This document shows positions 1-7,111 of a stretch of 33,853 bases of DNA, piece after piece (position 1 is the stretch's first letter; the number at the start of each line of letters is the position of its first letter). Below the pieces are notes generated by a model, which worked only from the letters and a program-made list of their open reading frames with translations, did no database searches and was not told the origin of the DNA. Source of the stretch: an uncultured Faecalibaculum sp. (GTDB taxonomy: Bacteria > Bacillota_I > Bacilli_A > Erysipelotrichales > Erysipelotrichaceae); assembly GCF_910588395.1 (NCBI RefSeq), contig NZ_CAJUPA010000027.1, positions 1-33,853 of the forward strand, read 5' to 3'. A program made the position numbers and the translations under genes.

Positions 1-30
1 CATAACTCATCCGCAAGAGCTTGTCAACGA
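1..30 (-). promoter_or_regulatory. possible -35 of a leftward promoter cut by the window edge
   Basis: Read on the minus strand, a perfect TTGACA lies at 25-30. Its -10 would fall at about 1-7 or just outside the window, so only half of the promoter can be judged. It would serve a gene to the left of the window. Confidence 0.3.
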
Positions 31-101
31 CTTTTTTTGAACTTTTTATTCATTCAATTCTCTGATTCAGTTGATAAGTTCAACTGACTTGCGGCTCACT
101 T

Positions 102-130
102 ATAATACCACCGTCTGGTTTCTCCATCAA
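102..130 (-). promoter_or_regulatory. candidate sigma-A promoter firing leftward
   Basis: On the minus strand there is TTGATG (125-130), a 17-base spacer and TATTAT (102-107). No gene starts before the window edge, so it would drive an unseen gene on the left. A 7-base inverted repeat (CAGTTGA-N5-TCAACTG, 68-86) lies about 10-25 bases downstream of the expected transcription start, a position typical of a repressor operator. The region 1-235 otherwise holds no convincing gene. Confidence 0.45.
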
Positions 131-234
131 CTGGAAATCATGAACAGAATCCCTGACTGTGTATCCTGCCGGCCGTTTTTCTGAAACCGGTGCAGACATC
201 TTCTACCATATCTGTCCTCCGTTTGGGTGCAGAT

Positions 235-263
235 ATAAAAAAGAACCAGTCAGGCCGGTTCTC
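235..263 (-). terminator. intrinsic terminator after the SH3-like gene
   Basis: On the minus strand an 8-bp stem (AGAACCGG / CTGGTTCT, one G-T pair) with a 5-base loop is followed by a run of T. It lies about 20 bases beyond the stop codon at 282. Confidence 0.75.
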
Positions 264-281
264 GGAATCTGCAGATTCGCG

Positions 282-659
282 TCACTGCGGATCTGCCGGT
301 GTCATAGTAGCGTAATTGATTTTGCTGTCTTTCAGCAAGGCCCAGTTATCTGCTGTCTGCGAAATTTTGCCATACCAGCAGTCTCCCTGCTGCACGACTT
401 CATAAACCGTAAAGATTGCGCTTTTCTGAAGTCTGCCAATAGCCGCAGAACCAGTATCAGGTCCTGCCAGTATATCCACATTCAGCTGCGCCGTGTAACT
501 GCCTGGTTCAAAGTTGACAGCAGCAGCGGCATTTGTCTGTAATGGTCCGCCAGCTGCTTCCGGGGCTTTCAGAAGCAGAGAACCGGAAACGCCAATCAGA
601 AGAATCAGCGCCAGAATGCCAAATATGATACTGGATTTTTTTCCTAGTGATTTTTCCAT
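282..659 (-). CDS. small membrane-anchored SH3-like protein
   Basis: A 125-aa protein of unknown role. Residues about 9-31 form one hydrophobic segment (IIFGILALILLIGVSG), after a Lys-rich start, so it is a single-pass anchor or uncleaved signal. The remainder resembles a bacterial SH3 domain: a short beta-rich stretch with LNVDILAGPDTGSAAIGRL, then a Trp-Tyr pair (CWYGKI) and a second Trp (NWALL). Such domains usually bind cell-wall or surface ligands. The chosen ATG has the purine-rich AAAGGGGGAAG just upstream; a longer frame to 689 lacks this. It is monocistronic, with a possible extended -10 (TGG-TAAAGT, 680-688) upstream and a clear terminator downstream. The SH3 assignment rests on pattern only and is moderate; the gene itself is likely real. 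Confidence 0.7.
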   Translation of the reverse strand: MEKSLGKKSSIIFGILALILLIGVSGSLLLKAPEAAGGPLQTNAAAAVNFEPGSYTAQLNVDILAGPDTGSAAIGRLQKSAIFTVYEVVQQGDCWYGKISQTADNWALLKDSKINYATMTPADPQ

Positions 660-679
660 GTTTCTTCCCCCTTTCACAT

Positions 680-688
680 ACTTTACCA
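680..688 (-). promoter_or_regulatory. possible extended -10 promoter for the SH3-like gene
   Basis: TGG followed by TAAAGT on the minus strand, about 20 bases before the start codon. There is no good -35 at 17 bases. The rest of 690-834 shows no gene; it contains a 14-base palindrome (CAGCCTGCAGGCTG, 771-784) of unknown meaning. Confidence 0.3.
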
Positions 689-834
689 TATTTGTGAGTT
701 TCCAATTCTGAAAAAGCTCTGCCGATTTCTGAAAATTCTATAAAGTCGCACCTCATCTAAGCAGACAGTTCAGCCTGCAGGCTGGAATCGCATTATCCTG
801 TCCGATCAAATCAACAGTTTTAGCAGATACAAAA

Positions 835-857
835 GAAAAAGGCCCGAAGGCCTTTTA
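835..857 (-). terminator. intrinsic terminator with UUCG tetraloop
   Basis: AAAAGGCC-TTCG-GGCCTTTTT on the minus strand, directly after the stop codon of the cell-wall protein gene. This is a perfect stem with a classic stable tetraloop. Confidence 0.9.
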
Positions 858-861
858 TGAT

Positions 862-2235
862 TTATGCAACGTGAATATAACCAATGAGTGTATTGGAACA
901 GCTCACAGAAGCCAGAACTGTCTGGTAACCATTCCATCCACCATGAACAGCCTGTCCGTTGCCTGCGTAGATGGCAACATGTCCGCTGTAGATGATGATG
1001 TCACCCGGTACGGGAGCACTGGTCCAGCTGCCGAGAGCAGCATAGTCGCTGGGCCAGCCGTGGAAGTTGATGCCCACAGCCCGCAGCGAGTTTGTCACCA
1101 GCATCGTGCAGTCCTGATTTACGCCAAGCTGACCCATGGCAGCGGCCAGAATTGCAGAGGCCTTGTCAGTGTTGACATCCGGAACAGCCGGTGTTTCAGG
1201 AAGTGCCGGTGTCTGCTCAGGTGCAGGTGTTTCTTCCGGGACAACCGGTGCTTCGGGAACAGCAGGCGTTTCTTCGGGCACAACCGGTGTCTGTTCGGGC
1301 ACTGCCGGTGTTTCCTCAGGCACAACCGGTGTTTCTTCCGGAGCCACAGGCGTTTCTTCCGGAACAGCAGGTGTCTGCTCAGGCGCAGGTGTTTCTTCCG
1401 GAACAGCAGGTGTCTGCTCAGGAGTTTCTACTGGTGCAGCCGGTGTCTGTTCAGGTGCCGGTGTTTCTTCCGGCGCAATCACAGTGCCGGCTCCGTTGCC
1501 ATCAAAGACATAGCCGTCTTTTTCTGTGTTGACCAGCAGGCCGCCGTTCTCATCGAATCCATAGGTTGTTCCATCAATTTCCTGAATGGTGTTCACAACC
1601 TTGGAGCCATTGTCATTGAAATAGCTCTTTACACCATCCTGTTCAAACCAGCCGGAGCGTACCGTTCCATCCTCGGAAGCAAAATATGTCTGACCATCCG
1701 TCTGGAATTCGCCAGTTGCCATTTTGCCATCTTCTCCGAAGAAATAGCGGACGCCGTCAATCTCGGTCCAGCCAGTTACACGGTTGCCGTTTTCGTCAAA
1801 CCAGTAACGGGCGCCATCGACATCAACCCAGGAGGAAGTTGTTCTGAAGCCTTTTTCATCGAAATAGTTCTGACCATCATCAGACCATCCATGCTTCAGA
1901 GATCCTGTGTCCTGAAAATTGTAGTTCGTTCCCTGGATCGTTGTTTCTCCGCTGGCAGCTTTTCCATCGGCCCCAAAATAGTAGGTCGCATTGGAAATGG
2001 TCTGCCATCCGAACTGCATTTCTCCCTGTCCATTAAAGTAATAAACTTCATCATCAATTTCCGTAAGACCTGTGGCGCGCTGGCGGTTGGATTCCAGAAC
2101 ATAATATCTGTCATTGTCCTGACCATGCCAGCCCGGCTGAGTCTCATAGGCATAAACAGTGGAGAGGATTGGGCCGGAAGCACAGATGCACAGTGCCACG
2201 GCTAAAATTTTGCTGTGTTTCTCAACGAATTTCAT
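862..2235 (-). CDS. secreted cell-wall-binding protein with NlpC/P60- or CHAP-like C-terminus
   Basis: A 457-aa exported protein, probably a peptidoglycan hydrolase. Residues 1-30 form a signal peptide (Lys/His start, hydrophobic core ILAVALCICASG, cleavage near VYAYE). About residues 35-250 hold roughly ten 20-residue aromatic repeats of the cell-wall/glucan-binding type (GWTEIDGVRYFFGEDGKMATG and variants). Residues about 255-360 are a low-complexity PEETP/EQTP linker. The last 100 residues look like a papain-fold NlpC/P60 or CHAP domain, with a candidate catalytic Cys (NQDCTMLV) and His (SGHVAIYAG) and a second His (AVHGGW). The start was chosen at the ATG after AGAGGTG; an upstream ATG would spoil the signal peptide. 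A TTGAAA-17-TATGGT promoter precedes it. The substrate is inferred and no assay is implied. Linker length may vary between strains. Confidence 0.88.
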   Translation of the reverse strand: MKFVEKHSKILAVALCICASGPILSTVYAYETQPGWHGQDNDRYYVLESNRQRATGLTEIDDEVYYFNGQGEMQFGWQTISNATYYFGADGKAASGETTIQGTNYNFQDTGSLKHGWSDDGQNYFDEKGFRTTSSWVDVDGARYWFDENGNRVTGWTEIDGVRYFFGEDGKMATGEFQTDGQTYFASEDGTVRSGWFEQDGVKSYFNDNGSKVVNTIQEIDGTTYGFDENGGLLVNTEKDGYVFDGNGAGTVIAPEETPAPEQTPAAPVETPEQTPAVPEETPAPEQTPAVPEETPVAPEETPVVPEETPAVPEQTPVVPEETPAVPEAPVVPEETPAPEQTPALPETPAVPDVNTDKASAILAAAMGQLGVNQDCTMLVTNSLRAVGINFHGWPSDYAALGSWTSAPVPGDIIIYSGHVAIYAGNGQAVHGGWNGYQTVLASVSCSNTLIGYIHVA

Positions 2236-2263
2236 TGCCTTCACCTCTTCATTTAGCATGGTG

Positions 2264-2292
2264 ACCATAACACTTGTCACAAACTCTTTCAA
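2264..2292 (-). promoter_or_regulatory. sigma-A promoter of the cell-wall protein gene
   Basis: TTGAAA (2287-2292), a 17-base spacer and TATGGT (2264-2269) on the minus strand. The expected start of transcription lies about 20 bases before the start codon at 2235, leaving room for its AGAGGTG site. Confidence 0.6.
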
Positions 2293-2320
2293 ATTTCTGT
2301 CCAGAATACATCCAGAAAAA

Positions 2321-2381
2321 AACAGACAATTTCAACCGGTTTCAAAACCTGCCTCCTTTATATAAAGGAGATAACAGACAA
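2321..2381. promoter_or_regulatory. palindrome and repeated element upstream of the cell-wall protein promoter
   Basis: A perfect 18-bp palindrome (CTCCTTTATATAAAGGAG) occupies 2353-2370. The 9-mer AACAGACAA occurs at 2321-2329 and again at 2373-2381, 52 bases apart and in the same orientation. The cluster sits just upstream of the promoter at 2264-2292, so it may be a regulator binding region. This is inferred from structure only. Confidence 0.4.
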
Positions 2382-2415
2382 CTTTGGGAAATTGTGTGAA
2401 GTCGTAAGAAATTGT

Positions 2416-2440
2416 AAAAAACAGCCGTTCTCACCGGCTG
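2416..2440 (-). terminator. terminator overlapping the end of the membrane protein gene
   Basis: Minus-strand stem CAGCCG / CGGCTG followed by six T. The left arm of the stem is inside the last codons (Ser-Ser-Arg-stop) of the gene ending at 2431. It ends the groES-groEL-rdgB-trmL operon. Confidence 0.85.
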
Positions 2441-2964
2441 CTTAAGGGAAAATTCAGAGTATTTTTGACAAATCCATACACAGATATTGCCAAAAGACAC
2501 ACAATGACAGCGCTTCCAGTATAACCAAGAATCTGAAGCCGGCCAGCAACTGACTGCAGTGACCCGGCCGAGAAGCAGGAAGCGGCCGCTCCCCCGGACA
2601 GAATCAGCAGTCCGGCAAAAACCATGGTCCACAGTTTCTCCTTCCTGCTCAGGCCTGCAGAGATCAGCAGACCCGTCAATACAAGCCCCGAAACATCCAT
2701 GCCGTTTACGGCTCCAGTCAAAGTCACTCTTCCCTGAACAGCCTGGAGAAGCAGACGGACCAGAAAGCTGCCATTCCAGCTGTCAAGGACTGACTGCAGG
2801 GAGAACAGTCCATCGTAAGAAGCGGCTGCAGTCATCTGCCAGAACAGCACCCCGATCCAGATACACTGCCAGATCCAGAATCCCTGTACAAAAAGCGACA
2901 GAGTGGATTTCCGCCGTTCGGGAGTGCTGAACAGAATGCGGTCAGTCCAGCTCCAGATCTTCAA
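2431..2964 (-). CDS. multi-pass membrane protein of unknown function
   Basis: A 177-aa protein that I do not recognise. After a short N-terminus (WSWTDRILFS), hydrophobic stretches occur at about residues 24-45 (LFVQGFWIWQCIWIGVLFW), 90-105, 110-130 and 145-168 (LGYTGSAVIVCLLAISVYGF). This suggests about four membrane spans and no catalytic motif. The start is a TTG that lies inside the end of trmL (23-base overlap), preceded by AAGGGGG, so translation is probably coupled. It is the last gene of the operon. Being downstream of housekeeping genes gives no functional hint. The length and the overlap support a real gene. Confidence 0.7.
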   Translation of the reverse strand: MKIWSWTDRILFSTPERRKSTLSLFVQGFWIWQCIWIGVLFWQMTAAASYDGLFSLQSVLDSWNGSFLVRLLLQAVQGRVTLTGAVNGMDVSGLVLTGLLISAGLSRKEKLWTMVFAGLLILSGGAAASCFSAGSLQSVAGRLQILGYTGSAVIVCLLAISVYGFVKNTLNFPLSSR

Positions 2965-3460
2965 GAAAGGATTCCCCCTTCAGCTGCTCACTCCGGGACA
3001 GCCCCTGGTACTCCCGCTGACGCAGCACTTCATATACGGTTACAGCCACTGTATTGGACAGATTCAGGCTCCGTGCGCCGGAAACCATGGGCAGGCGGAG
3101 ACAGTCATTCAGATGCTGTTTCAGAATGTGTTTATCGACACCTGTGCTTTCTTTGCCAAATACCAGATACAGATCCTGACCCGTATCACGGAAATCATGC
3201 GCAGAAGGCGGTCGTTTGCCATAACGTGTCAGGAACACCATGGGACCTGTGACTGTTTTCTCAAATTCCTCCCAGCTGGAATGACGATAATATGTGCAAT
3301 CGCGGATGTAGTCCATGCCGGACCGGCGGAGATACTTGTCTTCCAGGGAAAAACCCAGCGGTTCGATGAGATCCACCACACAGCCGGTTGCCATGGCAGT
3401 CCGGAAAATATTGCCCGTATTGCCTGGAATCTCCGGCTCGAATAAAACGATGTGAATCAA
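2942..3460 (-). CDS. trmL: tRNA (cytidine/uridine-34 2'-O)-methyltransferase, TrmL/YibK type
   Basis: A SPOUT-fold RNA methyltransferase of 172 aa, close to the usual YibK length of about 155-170. The family methylates the 2'-OH of the wobble base in tRNA-Leu using S-adenosylmethionine. Visible family motifs are the N-terminal LFEPEIPGNTGNIFRTA, the knot motif LVFGKESTGVDKHIL and the C-terminal LRLPM-RSLNLSNTVAV. These bind cofactor and form the trefoil knot. The start is a TTG overlapping the rdgB stop as TTGA, giving translational coupling. The exact tRNA substrate is taken from family knowledge. Confidence 0.92.
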   Translation of the reverse strand: MIHIVLFEPEIPGNTGNIFRTAMATGCVVDLIEPLGFSLEDKYLRRSGMDYIRDCTYYRHSSWEEFEKTVTGPMVFLTRYGKRPPSAHDFRDTGQDLYLVFGKESTGVDKHILKQHLNDCLRLPMVSGARSLNLSNTVAVTVYEVLRQREYQGLSRSEQLKGESFLEDLELD

Positions 3461-4038
3461 AGCCGGTCACCCATATCCCGCAGAAACTGCTTCAAGGCGT
3501 TTCCCCGGTGAGAAACTTCATGTTTCTGCTCTTCGGTGACATTGGCCAGGGTTGTGCCAAAGGGGGGATAAAAGAAAACCGGATCATAGCCGAATCCGCC
3601 AGTTCCCTCAGGTGCCCTGGCAATTTCTCCTTCAACCGTGCCTCTGCACACATATTCCTTGCCCTCTTCATCCACAAAGGCAATCGCACAGACATAACGG
3701 GCTGTCCGGTCTTTCCCCCGGGTCAGTTCCATGAGTTTGGCGTTCTTGATGTCATAGGGTGTATCCTCCCCCATCCAGCGGGCGCTGTGTACACCTGGCT
3801 TTCCTCCCAGGGCATCAACCTCAATTCCCGAATCATCTGCCAGAGCTGCCATTCCTGTTGCTTCATGAACAGCTCTGGCTTTGATCAGCGCATTCTCTTC
3901 GAAGGTCGTGCCATCTTCCACAATGGAAATCGGGGTGGACAGATCCTTGAGTGTGAGGATTCTGACACCCGGCAGCATTTCGCGGAATTCTCTGGCTTTG
4001 TGTTCGTTTCCTGTTGCCAGAATCATTTCTTTCATCAT
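3457..4038 (-). CDS. rdgB: dITP/XTP pyrophosphatase (RdgB/HAM1 family)
   Basis: Hydrolyses non-canonical purine triphosphates (dITP, XTP) to monophosphates, keeping them out of nucleic acids. At 193 aa it matches the family. Motifs are the N-terminal ATGNEHKAREF, the metal-binding TFEENALIKAR and ADDSGIEVDALGG-PGVHSARW, then GGFGYDPVFF and the C-terminal SHRGNAL. Three start codons are possible at 4044, 4038 and 4035. I chose 4038 because AAGGAG then lies six bases upstream; the one at 4044 directly abuts the site. It follows groEL by 56 bases and overlaps trmL by four. Confidence 0.93.
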   Translation of the reverse strand: MMKEMILATGNEHKAREFREMLPGVRILTLKDLSTPISIVEDGTTFEENALIKARAVHEATGMAALADDSGIEVDALGGKPGVHSARWMGEDTPYDIKNAKLMELTRGKDRTARYVCAIAFVDEEGKEYVCRGTVEGEIARAPEGTGGFGYDPVFFYPPFGTTLANVTEEQKHEVSHRGNALKQFLRDMGDRL

Positions 4039-4094
4039 ATGCATCTCCTTATATATGGTTGTACACCAGGACTGCAGCCTGTCCCTGGTCCGGC

Positions 4095-5693
4095 TTACAG
4101 ATACGGCTCGGAACTGCTGCCGGGTACCCGGGCGATTGCTGCTTCCATGGTAATGAAAAGACCGGATACACTGGTGGCATTCAGCAGCGCCTGACAGGAG
4201 ACCTGTGCCGGATCGGCGAGACCGGCATCGAACATGTTTTTCCAGGTTCCATCAGCTGCATCAAATCCAGTTCCTGCAGGACACCTCTGCAGTTCTTCCA
4301 CAATGGTTCTGCCATCAAACCCGGCATTGTCGGCAATCTGTCTGGCTGGCGCAAGCATCGCATCACATACGATCTCGGCTCCTTTTTTCCGTGCCGGATC
4401 CTGTTCCTGCAGAGTGGACCGCAGCTGAAAAGCTGCCTGGGCCAGTGCGGTACCGCCGCCTGCCGTGATTCCCGATTCCATGGCGCATCTGGCTGCATTC
4501 AGGGCATCCTCCAGCCGCAGCTTCTGCTCTTTGCGCTGACTGGATGTCCACCCCCCGCAGTGAATGACAGCCGTGGCTCCCTCCAGCGCTGCCAGCCGCT
4601 TTTTCAGCCGGCTTTTCTCCAGGGGATTCTCCTCTCTGTCTGCCAGCAGCGTCAGCTGCTTTTTCCGGGCTGCAATCCGGTCAGAGCTGCCGGCGCCTTC
4701 GATGAGGACCGTCTTCTCCCTGGATACTTCTACACTCTTGGCCAGACCCAGATTCTCCAGTTCCAGCTGCTGAAACGGGATTCCGGCTGCCTGCCCGCAG
4801 ACTGTGCCCCCTGTCGCCACAGCAGTATCTTCCAGCCCAGCCTGGCGTTCCCTGCCAGCACCCGGAGCTGTGACCGGAACAATGTGCAGAATGTCCCTGG
4901 CATGATTCATGGCCATGGTGCTCAATGCTTCCTGCGAGAAGGACGGTGCGAGAATCAGCAGGCTGCTGCGGGAAGCCCGGAGTTTCTCCAGCACAGGAAG
5001 CAGATCCTGGAGCGACTCCACCGGCTGGTCAGTTATCAGGATCCTCGGATTGTTCATCTGTACCACCGGGGTGTCCAGATTCTGCACCACATACGGAGAC
5101 GCATACCCCTGGGCAAGTTCCATACCCGGCAGCGTCTCCAGCCAGATATCGGGACCATTGTCCTCTTTCAGCGTCACCAGCCCCCGGGGACCGGCTGCAT
5201 CCAGTGCCCGGGCAATGATCGCAGCCATTTTGCTGCTTCCGGCAGACAGCCGGGCCACATTCTCCACTGTGCTCTGTGCATCCGCCGGCCGGGCACCGGA
5301 ACGGATCAGTCTGACAGCCTGATTTGCAGCTGCCTCCATGCCTTCTTTCAGCAGAACCGGGTTGAGGCCCTGACCGGCGGCAGTCAGTCCGGCTTTGATC
5401 ATGGCCTGAGCCAGAACCACAGCAGTCGTCGTTCCATCCCCGGCTGTTTCATTGGTTCTGCCTGCCACTTCACAGACCAGACTGGCACCCATATTCTGGA
5501 ACGGATCTTCCAGTCTGATTCTGGATGCAATGGTGACCCCATCGTTGGTGATCAGCGGACTGCCATGATCTGTTTCCAGAACCACATACCGGCCCCTGGG
5601 CCCCAGGGTCACTTTCACTGCATCAGCCAGAATATCTGCCCCCTGCTGCAGGGCTTGCTGGGCTTCTTTGTCAAAACGGACTTCAGAGAACAT
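4095..5693 (-). CDS. groEL: chaperonin GroEL, divergent
   Basis: The 60-kDa chaperonin ring subunit, which folds proteins with GroES in an ATP-dependent cycle. It has 532 aa, slightly short. ATP-site signatures are conserved: TLGPRGRYVVLE, LITNDGVTIA (Asp-52 equivalent), NETAGDGTTTAVVLAQAM (Asp-87 equivalent) and LRLEDALNAARCA (Asp-398 equivalent), then GITAGGGTAL. The C-terminus ends in a Ser/Pro-containing tail (ARVPGSSSEPYL) without the Gly-Gly-Met repeat of most GroELs. Many positions are unusual for the family, for example ASLVCEVAGRT and VIHCGGWTSSQ. The start at 5693 follows CAGGAG and overlaps the groES end by 11 bases. No CIRCE element is visible upstream of groES, so HrcA control is not evident. 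Confidence 0.95.
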   Translation of the reverse strand: MFSEVRFDKEAQQALQQGADILADAVKVTLGPRGRYVVLETDHGSPLITNDGVTIASRIRLEDPFQNMGASLVCEVAGRTNETAGDGTTTAVVLAQAMIKAGLTAAGQGLNPVLLKEGMEAAANQAVRLIRSGARPADAQSTVENVARLSAGSSKMAAIIARALDAAGPRGLVTLKEDNGPDIWLETLPGMELAQGYASPYVVQNLDTPVVQMNNPRILITDQPVESLQDLLPVLEKLRASRSSLLILAPSFSQEALSTMAMNHARDILHIVPVTAPGAGRERQAGLEDTAVATGGTVCGQAAGIPFQQLELENLGLAKSVEVSREKTVLIEGAGSSDRIAARKKQLTLLADREENPLEKSRLKKRLAALEGATAVIHCGGWTSSQRKEQKLRLEDALNAARCAMESGITAGGGTALAQAAFQLRSTLQEQDPARKKGAEIVCDAMLAPARQIADNAGFDGRTIVEELQRCPAGTGFDAADGTWKNMFDAGLADPAQVSCQALLNATSVSGLFITMEAAIARVPGSSSEPYL

Positions 5694-5958
5694 GATCCTG
5701 CTCCTGAACCGCCAGAATATCTGCATCCTGCAGGATCAGGTAGTCAGTTCCGGCTTCTGAATAATGTACAGGATCATGGGGATGAAAGAGCACCCTGTTC
5801 CCGGGACCGTAGTCCTGATCCTCCACATCCGGTCCCACAGCCACGACGACTCCCAGACATGACGGCTGGGAGGAACTGGTCAGAATGATCTGGCCTTCTG
5901 CCGCAGCCTCTTTGTGCTCCAGCCTGAGAATAACGTTTTTGTGCAGCGGTCTAAGCAT
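5683..5958 (-). CDS. groES: co-chaperonin GroES
   Basis: The lid subunit of the GroEL-GroES chaperonin, 91 aa (family 90-97). The N-terminus MLRPLHKNVILRLEHKE and the core GVVVAVGPDV...GNRVLFHP match the family. The mobile loop that contacts GroEL reads AEGQIILTSSSQ, where most have a Gly-Gly-Ile-Val/Leu core. It is moderately divergent like its partner, so the pair may have drifted together. AGGAGG precedes the start by six bases. A TATAAT (992-997 of the 5,000s) lies 33 bases upstream, without a clear -35. Confidence 0.93.
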   Translation of the reverse strand: MLRPLHKNVILRLEHKEAAAEGQIILTSSSQPSCLGVVVAVGPDVEDQDYGPGNRVLFHPHDPVHYSEAGTDYLILQDADILAVQEQDHVL

Positions 5959-5991
5959 GCAATGCCTCCTGTCTTTTTGTGTCTATCCTGT

Positions 5992-5997
5992 ATTATA
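5992..5997 (-). promoter_or_regulatory. candidate -10 for groES-groEL operon
   Basis: A perfect TATAAT on the minus strand, 33 bases before the groES start. There is no recognisable -35 at 16-18 bases. A short CCGGGAAACCGG inverted repeat sits immediately upstream. The canonical CIRCE repeat (TTAGCACTC-N9-GAGTGCTAA) is absent in 5959-6150. Confidence 0.4.
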
Positions 5998-6077
5998 CCC
6001 GGTTTCCCGGCTCATCCTGACGGTATCAGGCATTGCCAGCTGCCTGATGCCGGTTCCTTTCCTGCACAAAGGCAGAA

Positions 6078-6105
6078 GAAACGGCTGACCCCGGGGCCAG
6101 CCGTC
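6078..6105 (-). terminator. intrinsic terminator after the solute-binding gene
   Basis: On the minus strand, stem ACGGCTG...CAGCCGT with a GC-rich inner part, followed by TTTCTT. It lies about 50 bases past the stop codon at 6158 and separates this unit from groES. Confidence 0.75.
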
Positions 6106-6157
6106 GCTTCTGTACTGTTTGTCAGTCTGATTCCGGTACTGCAGACCGTTCCTGTCT

Positions 6158-7111
6158 TCAGCTCTCTGTTCGAAGTGCGTTTTCCGGCACTTTCATTCCC
6201 AGCTGACCAAGGAATGTTTCGATATCCTGAGCAGCCTCCTTTGCCGGGACAAAACGGATATTCTGTCTCGCCCAGGATTTCACGGCAATCTGTGCATTGG
6301 GAACACCGAGCTTGTCTGCACCGACGTTGTCAATTTCCTGCACCATTTCCTCACCGGCATCTTCCGGAGATACCTGTGACAGTGCTTCCTGGAAGGATGT
6401 GAGGAAATCATCGCTGACCGTATCCTTCACGAACAGGGCAGCCTGCGGATAGCCCTTCTGATCGGTGCCTTTTTCGTCATACCACAGCTCCTGCAGATCC
6501 GCCAGGATCTTCAGGTCGCTGTTTTTGGCCATGGCGGCACTGGCTGCGGGTTCCGCCAGCAGTGCAGACTGGCTCTGACCGGAAAGCAGCGACTGGCTGG
6601 CTTCCGCCACGCTGGGATACCAGGAAGGCTGAGCCTGCACCTGTGCGGCTTCCACAGCGTTGTATACCATGCCGGGAATTGCACTTTCTCCAAACAGAGC
6701 CACTTCGGTTTCCGGATTGGACAGCGAGTCTTCCCCGGTCCCGATCATATACAGATTGCCCCAGGTCAGAACACCGGCACATTTGTAGGTGCCCGAAGCG
6801 CTGTAGGCTTTCAGCCCCAGGTTGACCGGAGCCACAATCACGTCATAGTCGCCATCCGTCTTCGCCAGCTCTGCTGTCACCAGGTCGGTGCCCTCCGTAT
6901 ACTCCACCGTGGTATCCGGATTATCCAGGGTGCCAAACAGAACACCGAGAGCCGGTGCTCCGGTAGGGGTCAGAATCCGGGTGGTTTCAGATACTGCAGG
7001 TTCTTTCTGTGTATCCTTCGGTTCTGTGCTGTCCGAACTGCCTGCCTGAGAGCATCCTGCAAGCAGCAGTCCTGCGCACAGCGCAGCTGTCAGTCTCTTT
7101 CGAAAAGCCAT
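6158..7111 (-). CDS. ABC transporter solute-binding lipoprotein
   Basis: A 317-aa secreted lipoprotein. The N-terminus has Arg-Lys, a hydrophobic stretch and a lipobox (LLLAGC, Cys at about residue 20), then a Ser/Thr-rich linker. The body looks like an NMT1/TauA-type periplasmic-binding fold: ILTPTGAPALGVLFG at the start of the domain, DYDVIVAPVNLGLKA, and YMIGTGEDSL. The ligand cannot be read from the sequence. The start codon lies inside the last codons of thrS (22-base overlap), after GGAGG, so the two are translated from one mRNA. No permease or ATPase gene is nearby, so it must work with a transporter encoded elsewhere or has another role. Its placement under the threonine T-box is unusual. 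Confidence 0.85.
   Translation of the reverse strand: MAFRKRLTAALCAGLLLAGCSQAGSSDSTEPKDTQKEPAVSETTRILTPTGAPALGVLFGTLDNPDTTVEYTEGTDLVTAELAKTDGDYDVIVAPVNLGLKAYSASGTYKCAGVLTWGNLYMIGTGEDSLSNPETEVALFGESAIPGMVYNAVEAAQVQAQPSWYPSVAEASQSLLSGQSQSALLAEPAASAAMAKNSDLKILADLQELWYDEKGTDQKGYPQAALFVKDTVSDDFLTSFQEALSQVSPEDAGEEMVQEIDNVGADKLGVPNAQIAVKSWARQNIRFVPAKEAAQDIETFLGQLGMKVPENALRTES

Noticed and set aside
71..106. Plus-strand promoter TTGATA...TATAAT
   Set aside because: Spacing is 24 bases, too long, and no plus-strand gene follows.
1160..1490. CRISPR-like short repeat array
   Set aside because: The units are in-frame codons for Pro/Glu/Thr without unique spacers.
871..2205. 444-aa open frame on the plus strand opposite the cell-wall protein
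   Set aside because: It is a by-product of the repeats and GC-rich codons of the gene on the other strand, with no start signal or family pattern.
4014..5888. 624-aa open frame on the plus strand opposite groEL
   Set aside because: It lies wholly over rdgB end/groEL/groES and has Cys/Arg/His-rich nonsense composition.
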